64,000 nt of DNA from Verrucomicrobiota bacterium (GCA_020831635.1 JAFIGC010000010.1:1-64000), one strand, 5' to 3'. Positions 51,735 to 61,285 are shown, counted from the first letter of the stretch. Program-made: numbers and translations. The notes: generated by a model from the sequence alone, not told the origin.

Positions 51735-54314
51735 ATGAAACCCTCCGCCACAACCCGAATTCCGCCCCTCTCCCACTCGGTGCGCAAGACGATTTCCCAA
51801 CCCGTCAACCTCATGCGCATGCTCGCCGCCTGCCTCCTGGGCGGCGCGATTGGTTTGTTCCCGGCCATTCAGGCGTCCGCATCCGATCTTTTTTACGACG
51901 ATTCCGAGGGGCTGGTTCGCGCCAATCTCCCCACGGTCCCGTCCGCCCTGCAAAACCCGCCCTGGCCGGAAGACCTGGAATCGGCTTTCTGGGCGCGGGC
52001 CAATGCGGCCATGGAAAAGTTCCAACATCGTCGAACCGTCAACACCTCCGGCGAGCAGGAAAAATACGCCTACCCCGCAGTCATGTACGCCTACATGGCG
52101 GGATTCACCGAGGAGGCCATCTCCGCCCTGCAAACCGAGGATGTGGACCAGACCGACCACGCGTGGACCCTCGGCATCGACTATTATTGGGGATTTACGC
52201 TCAAGGGGCAAATGCGCAAATTTTTCTTTTACGGCGCTTCCCTGGACGAGGCCTACCGACAACGGATGGAGGATGCCGCCGCAATCTGGACCGCGGAGGA
52301 CCCCCGCGTTAGTCTCGAACTCGTCCACAGTTTGAATTCCTCGGATGCCCTCGTCCGCCAGTACGCCCTCTCCCTCCTCGGGTCCCTCAAGGAGGCCTAT
52401 GAGGCGGAGAATGAGATCGACGGTCCCGACCTCGGGGACGATTACGAGGCGTGGTTGGGCTGGTGGCAACCGATTGCCGACCAAGGGTGGCAATCCTACG
52501 AGGATATCGAGCGACGCTTCAATCCTTTCCCCCATCCGCATTGGGGGATCGGCTCCGGACCCGTGGGAGCCACTTGGGAACCGAAGACCCGGGGGATGCG
52601 GGCGGACGCCCGCAACACCGACAACCTCCGCGCCATGCGGGAAACCAGCGTCTATCTGATGGCGGAGGCGTCCGGCAACGAAAAGGTCCGGCGGCTCTAC
52701 AAAGACAAAATCATGCGACACGTCCGGGACATGTATCACGTCGGACTGGGGGAATGGGACAGCGAAAACTACATGCACCACACCATGGGACCGTATCACA
52801 ATCTCTACGATTTCGCGGAGGATCCCGAGGTGGTGGCCCTGGCCAAGGCGGCACTCGACTTTCTCTACACGTCCGGCGCCCTCAAGTATTTGAACGGCGT
52901 GTACGGCGGTCCGGTCAAGCGGACTGGCGGCGGCATTCAGCGTTTTCTTGAACTCGCCTTCGGCACCAGTCCCGATCCTCTCGGACACGATTACGACGAG
53001 GACACCCAATTCGCCGCGACCAGCGCCTACCGGGTCCCTCTTGCGGTCCTCGCCCTGGCACGCCGGGAATTCGAGCCGGTGGAAATCCTCGGCACCAAAC
53101 CCACCTACTCCCACTGGTTGCCCGGAGCCGCGGAACAACCCGAAACCTGGGAAACCCTCTACTTCGGGGAATCCTATTCCCTCGGCACCGCCAACGCGCG
53201 GATCAGTCCCGGGGATGTCCGCGCCTGGCATCTGCTTGCCCGCGATCCGGTCCAAGGAGCCGTCTCCATGCTGGCCAATTCGGGAACGAATCCCTCAAGG
53301 AGCATGAGATCGGACGACCAGATCGGCCAAGCCGAGAACCTCGCCCTCTGGTTGCGCCCCGGCGACAGCCGCGCATTCTCCTTCCTCTTCCCCGCCGGAG
53401 CCGGACGGGAAATGCAGGACGGGGTGTGGTTTGTGGAAATGGCCGAAACCTGGCTGGCAATCCGGCCCATCGGCTTGGCATCCAATTCTTTCCAAAATTA
53501 TATCGATTACACGGGAAGCTCGCCCTACACCCTCTCTGCGAGCTTGGAAGGCGCCCCATACCGAGGATTCGCCTTGGAAATCGGCGAGGCCACCACCCAC
53601 GGCACTTACGCCGAATTCAAACAGGATGTGCTCGACAATCAGGTCCTCGACCTGACCTCACTGAACGATGGCGTGGCCAGCCTGACCGGAACAAACGGAA
53701 GCACCCTACGCCTTTCCCACAGTGGATCGAATCTACTTCCCGGGGTTCGGGTCAATGGCGTGGATCGAGACTGGACCCGCCATGACCTCTGGTCGCCCTC
53801 CGGCGATTCCGCCCCGGTTCAACTTGGCTGGCGGGAAGGAACCCTCCGGGTGGAGGCGGGGGGACATCTCTTCGTGCAAACGGTCACCGAGGAAGGCAAG
53901 GTCATTCCCCTCCCCACCTCCTATGCGGACTGGGCCCATGCGGCCACCGATCATGCACAGGGACAAACAGCCCCATTTGAGCGCGTGGCGGGAAGCGGGG
54001 TCCTCAATTTCGTCCGCTACGCCATGGGCGGATCTCCCGACCAGGACACCGCTTCCACGGAACTGCCCAAGCTGGTCTGGACGGAGGGGGACGCCCCCCC
54101 GACTTACACCTTCACCCGTCCGCGCCCCGAATACCGAACCGACGTCCTCTATACCATCCGGATCTCCCACGACCTCATTGACTGGGAGGATGTTGAAGAG
54201 GAGGACCTCGAAATCGAGCCGCTCGATCCCATGACCGAAGCCATACATCTAAACCTAGCCGGCAGTCAGCCCCCCGTTTTCATCCTACTCAAAGTCACCA
54301 AAGTCGAACCTTGA
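51735..54314 (+). CDS. Large secreted protein, probable polysaccharide-degrading or binding function
   Basis: An 859-aa protein with a signal-like segment (MRMLAACLLGGAIGLFPAIQ) at about residues 27-46; ATG 51813 is an alternative start. The middle is alpha-helical with many aromatic residues (WDSENYMHHTMGPYHNLYDF, YLNGVYGGPVKRTGGG), reminiscent of alpha/alpha-toroid polysaccharide lyases, but no complete catalytic motif could be confirmed. The C-terminal about 60 residues (YTFTRPRPEYRTDVLYTIRI..., ending FILLKVTKVEP) resemble a C-terminal module found on many secreted Verrucomicrobiota proteins. No sulfatase or other carbohydrate genes are adjacent. Confidence 0.55.
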   Translation: MKPSATTRIPPLSHSVRKTISQPVNLMRMLAACLLGGAIGLFPAIQASASDLFYDDSEGLVRANLPTVPSALQNPPWPEDLESAFWARANAAMEKFQHRRTVNTSGEQEKYAYPAVMYAYMAGFTEEAISALQTEDVDQTDHAWTLGIDYYWGFTLKGQMRKFFFYGASLDEAYRQRMEDAAAIWTAEDPRVSLELVHSLNSSDALVRQYALSLLGSLKEAYEAENEIDGPDLGDDYEAWLGWWQPIADQGWQSYEDIERRFNPFPHPHWGIGSGPVGATWEPKTRGMRADARNTDNLRAMRETSVYLMAEASGNEKVRRLYKDKIMRHVRDMYHVGLGEWDSENYMHHTMGPYHNLYDFAEDPEVVALAKAALDFLYTSGALKYLNGVYGGPVKRTGGGIQRFLELAFGTSPDPLGHDYDEDTQFAATSAYRVPLAVLALARREFEPVEILGTKPTYSHWLPGAAEQPETWETLYFGESYSLGTANARISPGDVRAWHLLARDPVQGAVSMLANSGTNPSRSMRSDDQIGQAENLALWLRPGDSRAFSFLFPAGAGREMQDGVWFVEMAETWLAIRPIGLASNSFQNYIDYTGSSPYTLSASLEGAPYRGFALEIGEATTHGTYAEFKQDVLDNQVLDLTSLNDGVASLTGTNGSTLRLSHSGSNLLPGVRVNGVDRDWTRHDLWSPSGDSAPVQLGWREGTLRVEAGGHLFVQTVTEEGKVIPLPTSYADWAHAATDHAQGQTAPFERVAGSGVLNFVRYAMGGSPDQDTASTELPKLVWTEGDAPPTYTFTRPRPEYRTDVLYTIRISHDLIDWEDVEEEDLEIEPLDPMTEAIHLNLAGSQPPVFILLKVTKVEP

Positions 54315-54366
54315 AGTCTCCCCCGTGCTTGAGAGGTACCCACTGACAATCAATGAAATGGCGCAT

Positions 54367-54402
54367 CGATCTGTCGGATCCGTCTGATCGGTCGGATCGG
54401 TT
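54367..54402. repeat. Dispersed GATCGGTCGGATCGG-type intergenic repeat
   Basis: Imperfect tandem words around TCGGATCNGTCNGATCGG fill the gap between the secreted protein gene and hflK. They resemble other intergenic words in the window in being short, tandem and non-coding. Confidence 0.45.
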
Positions 54403-54512
54403 GGAGCCTTCTGGAATAGCCGCAAAAAAGTATCGGCAAGGGGCTGCCGATCTACGAAAAGGAATGCCCGAAAAGGTTTGCCTCTGAAAAAAGTGCGCGT
54501 ACGATCCCTCCC

Positions 54513-55520
54513 ATGAGTCAATATCAACAAATGCCGGAATTTTCACCGGAATCCATTCGCAAGAGCATTCGCCTCGGGGTTATCGTGGCCGTTGCCGTCC
54601 TGCTTTTGGCGGGCATCCGTTCCATGTTTTTCACCGTCGAACCTGAAGGGCGGGCGGTCATTCAACGCTTTGGCAGGGTGATCGACATCAAGGGACCGGG
54701 CCTGCACTTCAAACTGCCGCTCGGCATCGACCGGGCCACTTTCGTCCCCACCGAACGGGTTCTGAAAGAGGAATTCGGTTTTCGAACCACCGCGGCCGGA
54801 CAACGCTCCCAATACGAGAAAACCCAGTCCATGACCGATGAATCGCTGATGCTGACCGGCGACCTGAATGTCATCGACGTGGAATGGGTGGTGCAGTTCC
54901 GGGTCACCGACCCGGTGAAATATCTCTTCCAGGTGCGGGAACCCCGGGAAACCATTCGCGATGTTTCCGAATCGGTCATGCGCCGCATTGTCGGCAACCG
55001 GCTCGGCAGCGATGTGCTGACCGTGGGGCGCGTGGAAGTTGCCCACGAAACCCGGGAGGACATGCAGCGGATTCTCGATGGATTTAACCTGGGCATCCAC
55101 ATCGAACGCATCGAATTGCAGGACGTCACCCCGCCCGGCAAAGTGAAGCCCGCGTTCAACGAAGTGAACGAAGCCCGCCAACAGCGGGAACGGCTGATCA
55201 ACGAAGCGGAAAAACAACGCAACCAGATCATTCCCCGCGCCCGCGGCGAAGCCGATGAAATCATCGCCGAAGCGGAAGCCTACCGCGCCGAGCGCACCAA
55301 CCAAGCCCATGGCGAAGCGGCCCGATTCCTCTCCGTGTTGGCGGCCTATCAAGAACAACCCGAAATCACCGCACGCCGTTTTTATCTGGAAATGATCGAT
55401 GAGGTCCTCCCGAAAATGCGGAACATCTATATTTTGGAAGAGGGCATGAACGCCCCCCTCCCCCTACTCAATCTTGGCCAAAACCCCGGCCAAACCCAAC
55501 TGACCGGAGGTCAACGATGA
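54513..55520 (+). CDS. hflK: FtsH protease modulator HflK
   Basis: A 335-aa SPFH/stomatin protein. A short N-terminus is followed by a TM segment (LGVIVAVAVLLLAGIRSMFF), the SPFH domain (VEPEGRAVIQRFGRV near residue 48, GDLNVIDVEWVVQFRVTDP, LGIHIERIELQDVTPPGKVK) and a long helical region (EARQQRERLINEAEKQRNQI). HflK and HflC form a cage around the FtsH protease and control membrane-protein turnover. It overlaps hflC by four bases. Confidence 0.92.
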   Translation: MSQYQQMPEFSPESIRKSIRLGVIVAVAVLLLAGIRSMFFTVEPEGRAVIQRFGRVIDIKGPGLHFKLPLGIDRATFVPTERVLKEEFGFRTTAAGQRSQYEKTQSMTDESLMLTGDLNVIDVEWVVQFRVTDPVKYLFQVREPRETIRDVSESVMRRIVGNRLGSDVLTVGRVEVAHETREDMQRILDGFNLGIHIERIELQDVTPPGKVKPAFNEVNEARQQRERLINEAEKQRNQIIPRARGEADEIIAEAEAYRAERTNQAHGEAARFLSVLAAYQEQPEITARRFYLEMIDEVLPKMRNIYILEEGMNAPLPLLNLGQNPGQTQLTGGQR

Positions 55521-56494
55521 GCGCGTCCCCCAAAAATTCCATCGCCGGCGGCATGCTGCTGGTTCTGCTGGCTGTCGGCGGCTTCCTGTTGGTTTCCTCG
55601 GTGTACATCATTCAAGAAGCGGAACAGGCCATCGTCCTGCAGTTCGGCAAACTGATTGGCGAGCCGGTCACCACCCCCGGCATACATTTCAAGATCCCCT
55701 TTATTCAGGAAGTGCGCCGTTTTGACAAAAGACTGATGGTTTGGGACGGATCCCCCAACCAAATCCCCACCCTGGGTCGGGAATTCATTTCCATCGACAC
55801 CACCGCCCGCTGGCGCATCGTCGATCCCCTCCGCTTCTACAACAGCGTGCGCGATGAAGCCGGGGCCCAAGCCCGACTGGACGATATCATCGACTCGGCG
55901 GTCCGCGATCAAATTTCCGCCACCGAACTCACCGAAATCGTCCGCTCCGAAGATTGGGAGATCACCGAGGAAGACCTCCGGCAAATTGATGTGGTCAACC
56001 CCGACTCCGAGGACCTCAGCCTCACCGGGGAAACCAAAATCGGGCGCAATGCCCTGACCCGCGCCATTCTGGAGGATGCCGGTCGCGACATGCCTGCGTT
56101 GTTGGGCATCGAATTGGTGGACGTGCGCATCAAACGGCTGAATTACATCCCCTCGGTCCGCGAACAGGTCTTCCAGCGCATGATTTCCGAACGTCAGCGC
56201 ATCGCGGAGCAGTTCCGTTCCGAAGGACAGGGCGAAGCCTCCCGCATCAATGGCGACACCGCCCGCCAGTTGGCCACCATTCGCTCCGAAGCCCTTCGCA
56301 AGGCCGAAGTGGTCCGCGGCGAAGCCGACGCCGAAGCCACCCGCGTCTACAATGAGGCCTACCAAAAGGAACCCGAGTTCTATGCCTTTTTCCGCACCCT
56401 GGAAAGCTATGGCAAAACCCTCGGCAAGCAAACCGATCTGTTCATCGGCTCCGACTCCGAATACTTCCGTTTCCTGAAGCACACCCCCGAATAA
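55517..56494 (+). CDS. hflC: FtsH protease modulator HflC
   Basis: A 325-aa SPFH protein and partner of HflK: N-terminal TM segment (GGMLLVLLAVGGFLLVSSVY), IIQEAEQAIVLQFGKLIGEP, TTPGIHFKIPFIQEV, LMVWDGSPNQIPT, and a C-terminal helical ERQRIAEQFRSEGQGEAS region. The AT-GA overlap with hflK implies coupled translation. It precedes a 703-aa membrane protein by seven bases. Confidence 0.93.
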   Translation: MSASPKNSIAGGMLLVLLAVGGFLLVSSVYIIQEAEQAIVLQFGKLIGEPVTTPGIHFKIPFIQEVRRFDKRLMVWDGSPNQIPTLGREFISIDTTARWRIVDPLRFYNSVRDEAGAQARLDDIIDSAVRDQISATELTEIVRSEDWEITEEDLRQIDVVNPDSEDLSLTGETKIGRNALTRAILEDAGRDMPALLGIELVDVRIKRLNYIPSVREQVFQRMISERQRIAEQFRSEGQGEASRINGDTARQLATIRSEALRKAEVVRGEADAEATRVYNEAYQKEPEFYAFFRTLESYGKTLGKQTDLFIGSDSEYFRFLKHTPE

Positions 56495-56501
56495 ACATGC
56501 G

Positions 56502-58613
56502 ATGAAATTCCTGCTGCAGGGCAAAGCCTACCACATGGTCCTCCAAAACGCCGCCGACCTTAAGGTGGCCCGCGAAACCGATGAAACCCTTTGGGTGGCC
56601 ACGGCGGCGCCGATCAGCGCGTTTCGTCTGGATATGGAATTTCTGCGCTACTTGGACCAAGCCCAAGACCAGCGCATCAAATCCGGGGAAGTCAAAAACG
56701 CGGTGGACTGGCTCTTGGCGGTGCTCACCGATCACAGCGGCATCGACGGCGCCGCAACCGATCTTCGCCCCAAAGCGGTCAACGAACTGCATCCCGACGG
56801 TAAATTCATTCGCCCCCTTCTGGAGCGCATTCGTGGGGACGATCCCACCGTCTCCCTCGCCAAAATCCGCAAATGGCGGGCCCGCCTCGAATCCCGCCCT
56901 GTCAGCGAAGCCGGGGTGGTCCTCCCCGAAGCCGCCGAACGCGAGGACGTCCGCAAGCTCATGGAGGATCTCCTCAGGGTTATGCCCGGCGCCCCGCACC
57001 CCTCTGGCAAAAACGGCGTGGACGAAGCCACCCTCAACAATTTCGTCTCCCTTGCCAAGGCCCGACAGGCTTGGCGCGCCCAAGCCGCAAGCGATGAACC
57101 CGGCGGACGTTCCGAAGTGCGTCCGCTCGGGGACGACTCCGCCGCCGCCCACGCCATTTACCTGCAAATCCGAGATGCCATCGACCGCTTCTACGCCCTC
57201 TGCGATGTGGTGGCCATGAACCCAGAAGCCCTTCCGCAGCTTTGGCCGGGCCCGCCCCTCCCCGAAAATACCGCCAACGCCACCGACATTCAGGCCCACC
57301 TCCGCACCGCGCCCCCCGCCAAACCCAACCCTGAAGGCCTGCTCCGCATCGACAACCGGGTCAACCCCGCCTTCGCCCGCCTCCTCCACGAATTCCGCGC
57401 CAAGCTCATCGTCCCCTATTTCGACAAAACCGACGAAGTCCTCAACCGCAACGACTGGAACCGTCTCCGTACCACCATGGAACGCCACGGCGAATGGAAA
57501 GCCGCCGAGCCCGGTCCCCACCTCGCCCCCCTGGGCCCCGAACGCGTCCGCGAAATCGCCGAAAGCCCCCGCCTCCAGGATGTCCGCAACCTGATCAACA
57601 CCCAAATCAGCGCCGCCGTGGATCTCAATCAGGTGCGCCTCACCGAAAAGCTGGCCCTGTTCCAGGGACACCTGCTCGAGTTCGCCAACAACTTCATCAG
57701 TTTTCCCAAGCTGTATGCCCCCGACAAACGCGCCGCCTTCGAAGAGGGTTCCCTGATTCTCGACGGACGCCGTTTCAATCTCGCGGTACGCGTCCCCGAC
57801 CGGGCCCAATACCTCAAAGGGGTCGAAGGCGGGACCATGTTCATCATGATCCTCAAACTCGAACATCCCCGCCGCCCCGAAGGCTGGGAAATTGCCGTGC
57901 CCGCCACCAGCGGACGCCAGGGAAACCTCAAGGTCGGCAAACACGGGATTTTCCAACATGTGGACGGCACCGAATGGTTCGCCACCATCCTGCACATTGT
58001 CGAAAACCCTATCAGCCTCAACGAAGCCATGGCCGCGCCTTTCGTTCGGCTCGGCCAAAGCTTCACCCGAAAAGTCGAGGCCATCACCCAAGCGGCGGAA
58101 AAGCGGCTCGACCAAAGCGGCGAACTCCTGGAAGCGCCTCCCCCGCCCCCTCCTCCGCCACCGCCCACCCCCGGCGCCAACGGACAAATGCTCGCCGGAG
58201 GCGGCATCGCCATCGCCGCCCTGGGTTCGTCCCTCGCCTTCATGACCAAAACCTTTGCCGGGCTCACCCTCCCGCAAATTCTCGGCGGGCTCTTGGTTGC
58301 CGTCCTCGCCTTCCTCATTCCCAGCGCCATCATCGCCGCCATTCGCCTGAACAAACGCGATCTCAGCGTGCTTCTCGAAGCCGGTGGCTGGGGCATCAAC
58401 GCCCGGATGCGACTCAGCCGCGCCCAGCGTTTCGCCTTCACCGGCAAACCCGCCTACCCCGAAAACAGCAGTTTCCAACGCGACCGAATCTGGTGGCTCG
58501 TCCGGGCGCTTTGGATCGTCTTTGCGATTTACATCGTCATTCAAACCGTCGCCTACCTCAACCGCCCCCCGAAACCCGTGCCGTCTGCCGTAGAAGTATC
58601 GAGCGAAGCTTAA
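56502..58613 (+). CDS. Large membrane protein coupled to HflKC, unknown function
   Basis: A 703-aa protein with a long soluble N-terminal region (about 540 residues, charged, no recognised domain), a proline run of ten residues near residue 547, and C-terminal hydrophobic segments (GGGIAIAALGSSLAFMT, ILGGLLVAVLAFLIPSAIIA, LWIVFAIYIVIQTVAYL). The proline run probably separates the soluble part from the membrane anchor. It starts seven bases after hflC and is almost certainly in the same operon, so it may be an adaptor or regulator of the HflKC-FtsH complex. I cannot assign a family. Confidence 0.65.
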   Translation: MKFLLQGKAYHMVLQNAADLKVARETDETLWVATAAPISAFRLDMEFLRYLDQAQDQRIKSGEVKNAVDWLLAVLTDHSGIDGAATDLRPKAVNELHPDGKFIRPLLERIRGDDPTVSLAKIRKWRARLESRPVSEAGVVLPEAAEREDVRKLMEDLLRVMPGAPHPSGKNGVDEATLNNFVSLAKARQAWRAQAASDEPGGRSEVRPLGDDSAAAHAIYLQIRDAIDRFYALCDVVAMNPEALPQLWPGPPLPENTANATDIQAHLRTAPPAKPNPEGLLRIDNRVNPAFARLLHEFRAKLIVPYFDKTDEVLNRNDWNRLRTTMERHGEWKAAEPGPHLAPLGPERVREIAESPRLQDVRNLINTQISAAVDLNQVRLTEKLALFQGHLLEFANNFISFPKLYAPDKRAAFEEGSLILDGRRFNLAVRVPDRAQYLKGVEGGTMFIMILKLEHPRRPEGWEIAVPATSGRQGNLKVGKHGIFQHVDGTEWFATILHIVENPISLNEAMAAPFVRLGQSFTRKVEAITQAAEKRLDQSGELLEAPPPPPPPPPPTPGANGQMLAGGGIAIAALGSSLAFMTKTFAGLTLPQILGGLLVAVLAFLIPSAIIAAIRLNKRDLSVLLEAGGWGINARMRLSRAQRFAFTGKPAYPENSSFQRDRIWWLVRALWIVFAIYIVIQTVAYLNRPPKPVPSAVEVSSEA

Positions 58614-58884
58614 TGGCATTAGAGACCAGAAGGAGAGAAGGAGAGAGGCCTAATCGTAACATCCGCTCCAATCCCCCGAATTTTTTGAACAGGAGGACGC
58701 CAAGAGCGCAGAGGGAAACGGAATCGCAATCCAATCGATCCCTTTACGAATTCCCTCCGTGCCTTGGTGCCTCTGTGAGAACCAATACCCAACAACCAGT
58801 ATTCTCCAACGAGTATTCTCAGGGAGGCACAAAGGCACGGGGTTTTACACAATTCTGGTTTTTCGGTTGCGGATGAGATCTGCG

Positions 58885-58926
58885 TTAGGATTAGGATTAC
58901 GATTACGATTACGATTAGGATTACGA
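58885..58926 (+). repeat. Telomere-like hexamer run TTAGGA/TTACGA
   Basis: Seven uninterrupted hexamers, three TTAGGA and four TTACGA. A simple-sequence tract in intergenic DNA; its length may vary between strains by slippage. Confidence 0.8.
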
Positions 58927-58939
58927 GCGATGCACCTCA

Positions 58940-59055
58940 CCATTCTGTCCTCCCATCATTCTGTCATCCCATCATTCTGTCCTCTATCCCTCAAACCATC
59001 ATCATTCTGTCCTCCCATCATTCTGTCATCCCATCATTCTGTCATCCCATCATTC
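58940..59055 (+). repeat. 16-bp tandem repeat CATTCTGTCcTCCCAT
   Basis: Units of 16 bases with one variable position recur at least six times in two blocks split by a ctctatccctcaaacc spacer. No coding frame or known element matches. Confidence 0.7.
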
Positions 59056-59171
59056 TGTCCTCTCTCCTTCTTTACTTCTCTCCTTCTTCCGATCCCCCAT
59101 CATTCTGCCCTTACCCCATCCGCCATGATTCTGCACTTGATTTAGAGCCCCTCTGCAAATAGGATAAAAGC

Positions 59172-60896
59172 ATGCATCTCATCACGGAAAACCATTTGCT
59201 GCTTTTCTTTATCCAGATCGGGGTTTTGTTGGCCTGTGCCAGAGGGTTGGGCGAACTGTTCCGCCGCTGGGGGCAGCCCTCTATCACCGCCGAAATTCTC
59301 GTGGGCATTTTTTTCGGCCCCAGCATTTTCGGGCGCATGGCCCCGGACTTGCAGATGCGGATGTTTCCCGATGACCCGACACAGCTGAAAATGCTGGGCA
59401 CCGTGGCTTGGCTCGGCATCCTCCTTTTCCTCCTGAAAGCAGGCCTTGAAACCAACTTCGCCACCGCGTGGCGCCAGCGGAATCAGGCATTGACGCTGTC
59501 GTTCTCGGATTTGATCATTCCCATGGTGATCGCCTTTATCCCCTGCTATTTTCTGCCGGAGGCCTATATCGGCGAAGAGGGAAACCGCTTGGTCTTCTCG
59601 CTCTTTATTGCAGTGATCATGACCATCAGCGCCTTGCCGGTGACCGCCCGGGTTTTGCAGGACCTCAAAATCTACCGGACGGATCTCGGACTCCTGATCA
59701 TGTCTGCGCTCACCATCAACGATGTGGCCGGCTGGATTGTCTTTGCCATGATTCTTGGCGTGGTTTCGGATGCGGGCATGACCTTGGTACAAATGGCCTT
59801 TGTGCTGGGAGCCACCCTGGTGTATGCCACCCTGTCGCTCACCGTGGGCTCCCATCTTTTCAACCGCGTCTTGGGCATTTTCAAAAGCCGCCGGGTACCC
59901 GAACCGGCCGGATCGCTTACCCTGGTGTTCGTTTGCGGCATCATCGGCGGCACCATCACCACTTGGATCGGCATTCACGCCCTTTTTGGCTTCTTTATCG
60001 CCGGCATCATGGCGGGCGAATCCCCCTTGCTCTCGGAAAGAGCCCGACACATCTTCGATCAAATGGTGCAGGCCCTACTGGTACCAATCTTTTTTGCGTC
60101 CATCGGCCTGCACCTCGACTTCCTCGGAAATTTTGATCTGCCGCTGATCAGTTTCATCTTCGTCATCGGTTTCGCCGGACGGTATATCGGGGCCTATGTC
60201 GGGGGACGCCTGATCCGGCAATCTTCCCTCCACAGCCGCCTCATCGCCGACGCCCATGTCCCCGGCGGCGAAATGCAGATCATCATCGGCATGTTGGCCC
60301 TCGAATACGGCGTGATCAGTGAACGCGTGTACGTGGCCATCATTTTCGGCGCCATTGCCACCTCGGTCATCGCGGGTCCTCTCATGGGACGCCTCCTCCG
60401 CAAAATCGAACGCGTGGATTGGCTGGCCTTTCTGCCCGTGGACCAGATCATTCCCCAAGTAAAGGCCACCCAACGGGAGGGTGTCATCCAAGAACTCTGC
60501 GCCGCCGCCGAAAACATTCTGGTGAACCTCGACCCCAAGACTGTCTCCGATGCCGTCCAGGAACGGGAACGACAGATGAGCACCGCCCTCGAGGACGGCA
60601 TTGCCGTGCCACATGCCCGCTTGGAAAATCTCGACCGCCCCGTCGTCGTATTCGGTCACTGCCCGGGGGGGGTGGACTGGAACAGCAGCGACGGCAAACC
60701 CGCCCGCCTCGTTTTTGTGATCCTCACCCCCACCGATGATCCCAACATCCAGTTGCAAATTCTCCAAGGCATCACCAAAACCCTCGGCACCCCCGGAGTC
60801 CCGGCGGAACTCATGAAAGCCAAACGGGCCTCCGACATGCTGGAGATTCTCCGAAAAGGCCAGGTACAATCCGTCAGTTCGAAAAAGTCGGCCTAA
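59172..60896 (+). CDS. Cation:proton antiporter fused to a PTS EIIA domain
   Basis: A 574-aa CPA2/Kef-type antiporter with about 12 TM segments (HLLLFFIQIGVLLACARGLG, ITAEILVGIFFGPSIFG near residue 40, IGIHALFGFFIAGIMAGESP) ending near residue 400. The C-terminal about 150 residues are a PTS EIIA type-2 domain with the phosphorylatable His in GIAVPHARLENL near residue 479. The fusion suggests that antiport of K+ or Na+ against H+ is tuned by the phosphotransferase system. No other PTS genes are visible. Its stop overlaps the convergent small gene by four bases. Confidence 0.9.
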   Translation: MHLITENHLLLFFIQIGVLLACARGLGELFRRWGQPSITAEILVGIFFGPSIFGRMAPDLQMRMFPDDPTQLKMLGTVAWLGILLFLLKAGLETNFATAWRQRNQALTLSFSDLIIPMVIAFIPCYFLPEAYIGEEGNRLVFSLFIAVIMTISALPVTARVLQDLKIYRTDLGLLIMSALTINDVAGWIVFAMILGVVSDAGMTLVQMAFVLGATLVYATLSLTVGSHLFNRVLGIFKSRRVPEPAGSLTLVFVCGIIGGTITTWIGIHALFGFFIAGIMAGESPLLSERARHIFDQMVQALLVPIFFASIGLHLDFLGNFDLPLISFIFVIGFAGRYIGAYVGGRLIRQSSLHSRLIADAHVPGGEMQIIIGMLALEYGVISERVYVAIIFGAIATSVIAGPLMGRLLRKIERVDWLAFLPVDQIIPQVKATQREGVIQELCAAAENILVNLDPKTVSDAVQERERQMSTALEDGIAVPHARLENLDRPVVVFGHCPGGVDWNSSDGKPARLVFVILTPTDDPNIQLQILQGITKTLGTPGVPAELMKAKRASDMLEILRKGQVQSVSSKKSA

Positions 60897-61285
60897 TCAA
60901 TGCCGCGGATCACGGAAAGCGCGAATTGCCGGGCCGCGCCCTGATCGCGGAAACGAAAGCTGTAGGTCTTGTTTTCACTGGCGGCGCCCACGGCTTCGTC
61001 CGTCCGCCGCAGTCCGTGTTCGGTTCTGGAAATACGGGCCGCTACCTGCTCGGCACTGGTGATGACCACCATGACGCCATCCGCCTCCTCCCCTTCTTCG
61101 GGCTGAATTCGCACGCTGAGCACGGCGTCTTTCCGGAGATAAATGATTTCGGTTTCGCTGGCATTGAGGACCAGGAACGACTCCACCCGCTCGACGCGGG
61201 GCACAAAGCGGTCAGGCAGCCGGCGACTGGTCTGGGCAAAACCCAACAGAGGCAGAAATAAAATCAGAATGAGAGTGGCTTTCAT
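60893..61285 (-). CDS. Small secreted protein, unknown function
   Basis: A 130-aa protein with a signal peptide (MKATLILILFLPLLGFAQ) and a soluble beta-rich remainder (RVESFLVLNASETEIIYLRK, TYSFRFRDQGAARQFAL). No domain is recognised. It is transcribed towards the antiporter gene and away from the OMP gene, so its promoter region is the shared 158-base gap 61286-61443. Confidence 0.7.
   Translation of the reverse strand: MKATLILILFLPLLGFAQTSRRLPDRFVPRVERVESFLVLNASETEIIYLRKDAVLSVRIQPEEGEEADGVMVVITSAEQVAARISRTEHGLRRTDEAVGAASENKTYSFRFRDQGAARQFALSVIRGID

Larger units (their letters stand above)
58614..59171. other. Intergenic region of simple and tandem repeats
   Basis: An agaaggagag run (about 58622-58645), a GAACAGGAGGACGCCAAGAGCG word (about 58688), a CTCCGTGCCTTGGTGCCTCTGTG word (about 58756) and a ggaggcacaaaggcacgg word (about 58821) come first. 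Then follow seven hexamers TTAGGA/TTACGA (58885-58926) and a 16-base tandem repeat CATTCTGTCcTCCCAT (about 58940-59055). No gene is seen. Confidence 0.6.

Noticed and set aside
51594-53255. Long minus-strand open frame opposite the large secreted protein gene
   Set aside because: It lacks domains and is Gly/Val/Glu-rich as expected of antisense GC-rich sequence.
56442-58619. Long minus-strand open frame opposite the HflKC-linked gene
   Set aside because: The plus-strand gene has clear TM segments and operon spacing; the antisense frame is low-complexity Gly/Glu/Val-rich and is a by-product of GC-biased codons.
58885-58926. Telomere-like hexamers as a sign of a linear replicon end
   Set aside because: They lie between ordinary genes, with only seven mixed units, so they are a simple-sequence tract.
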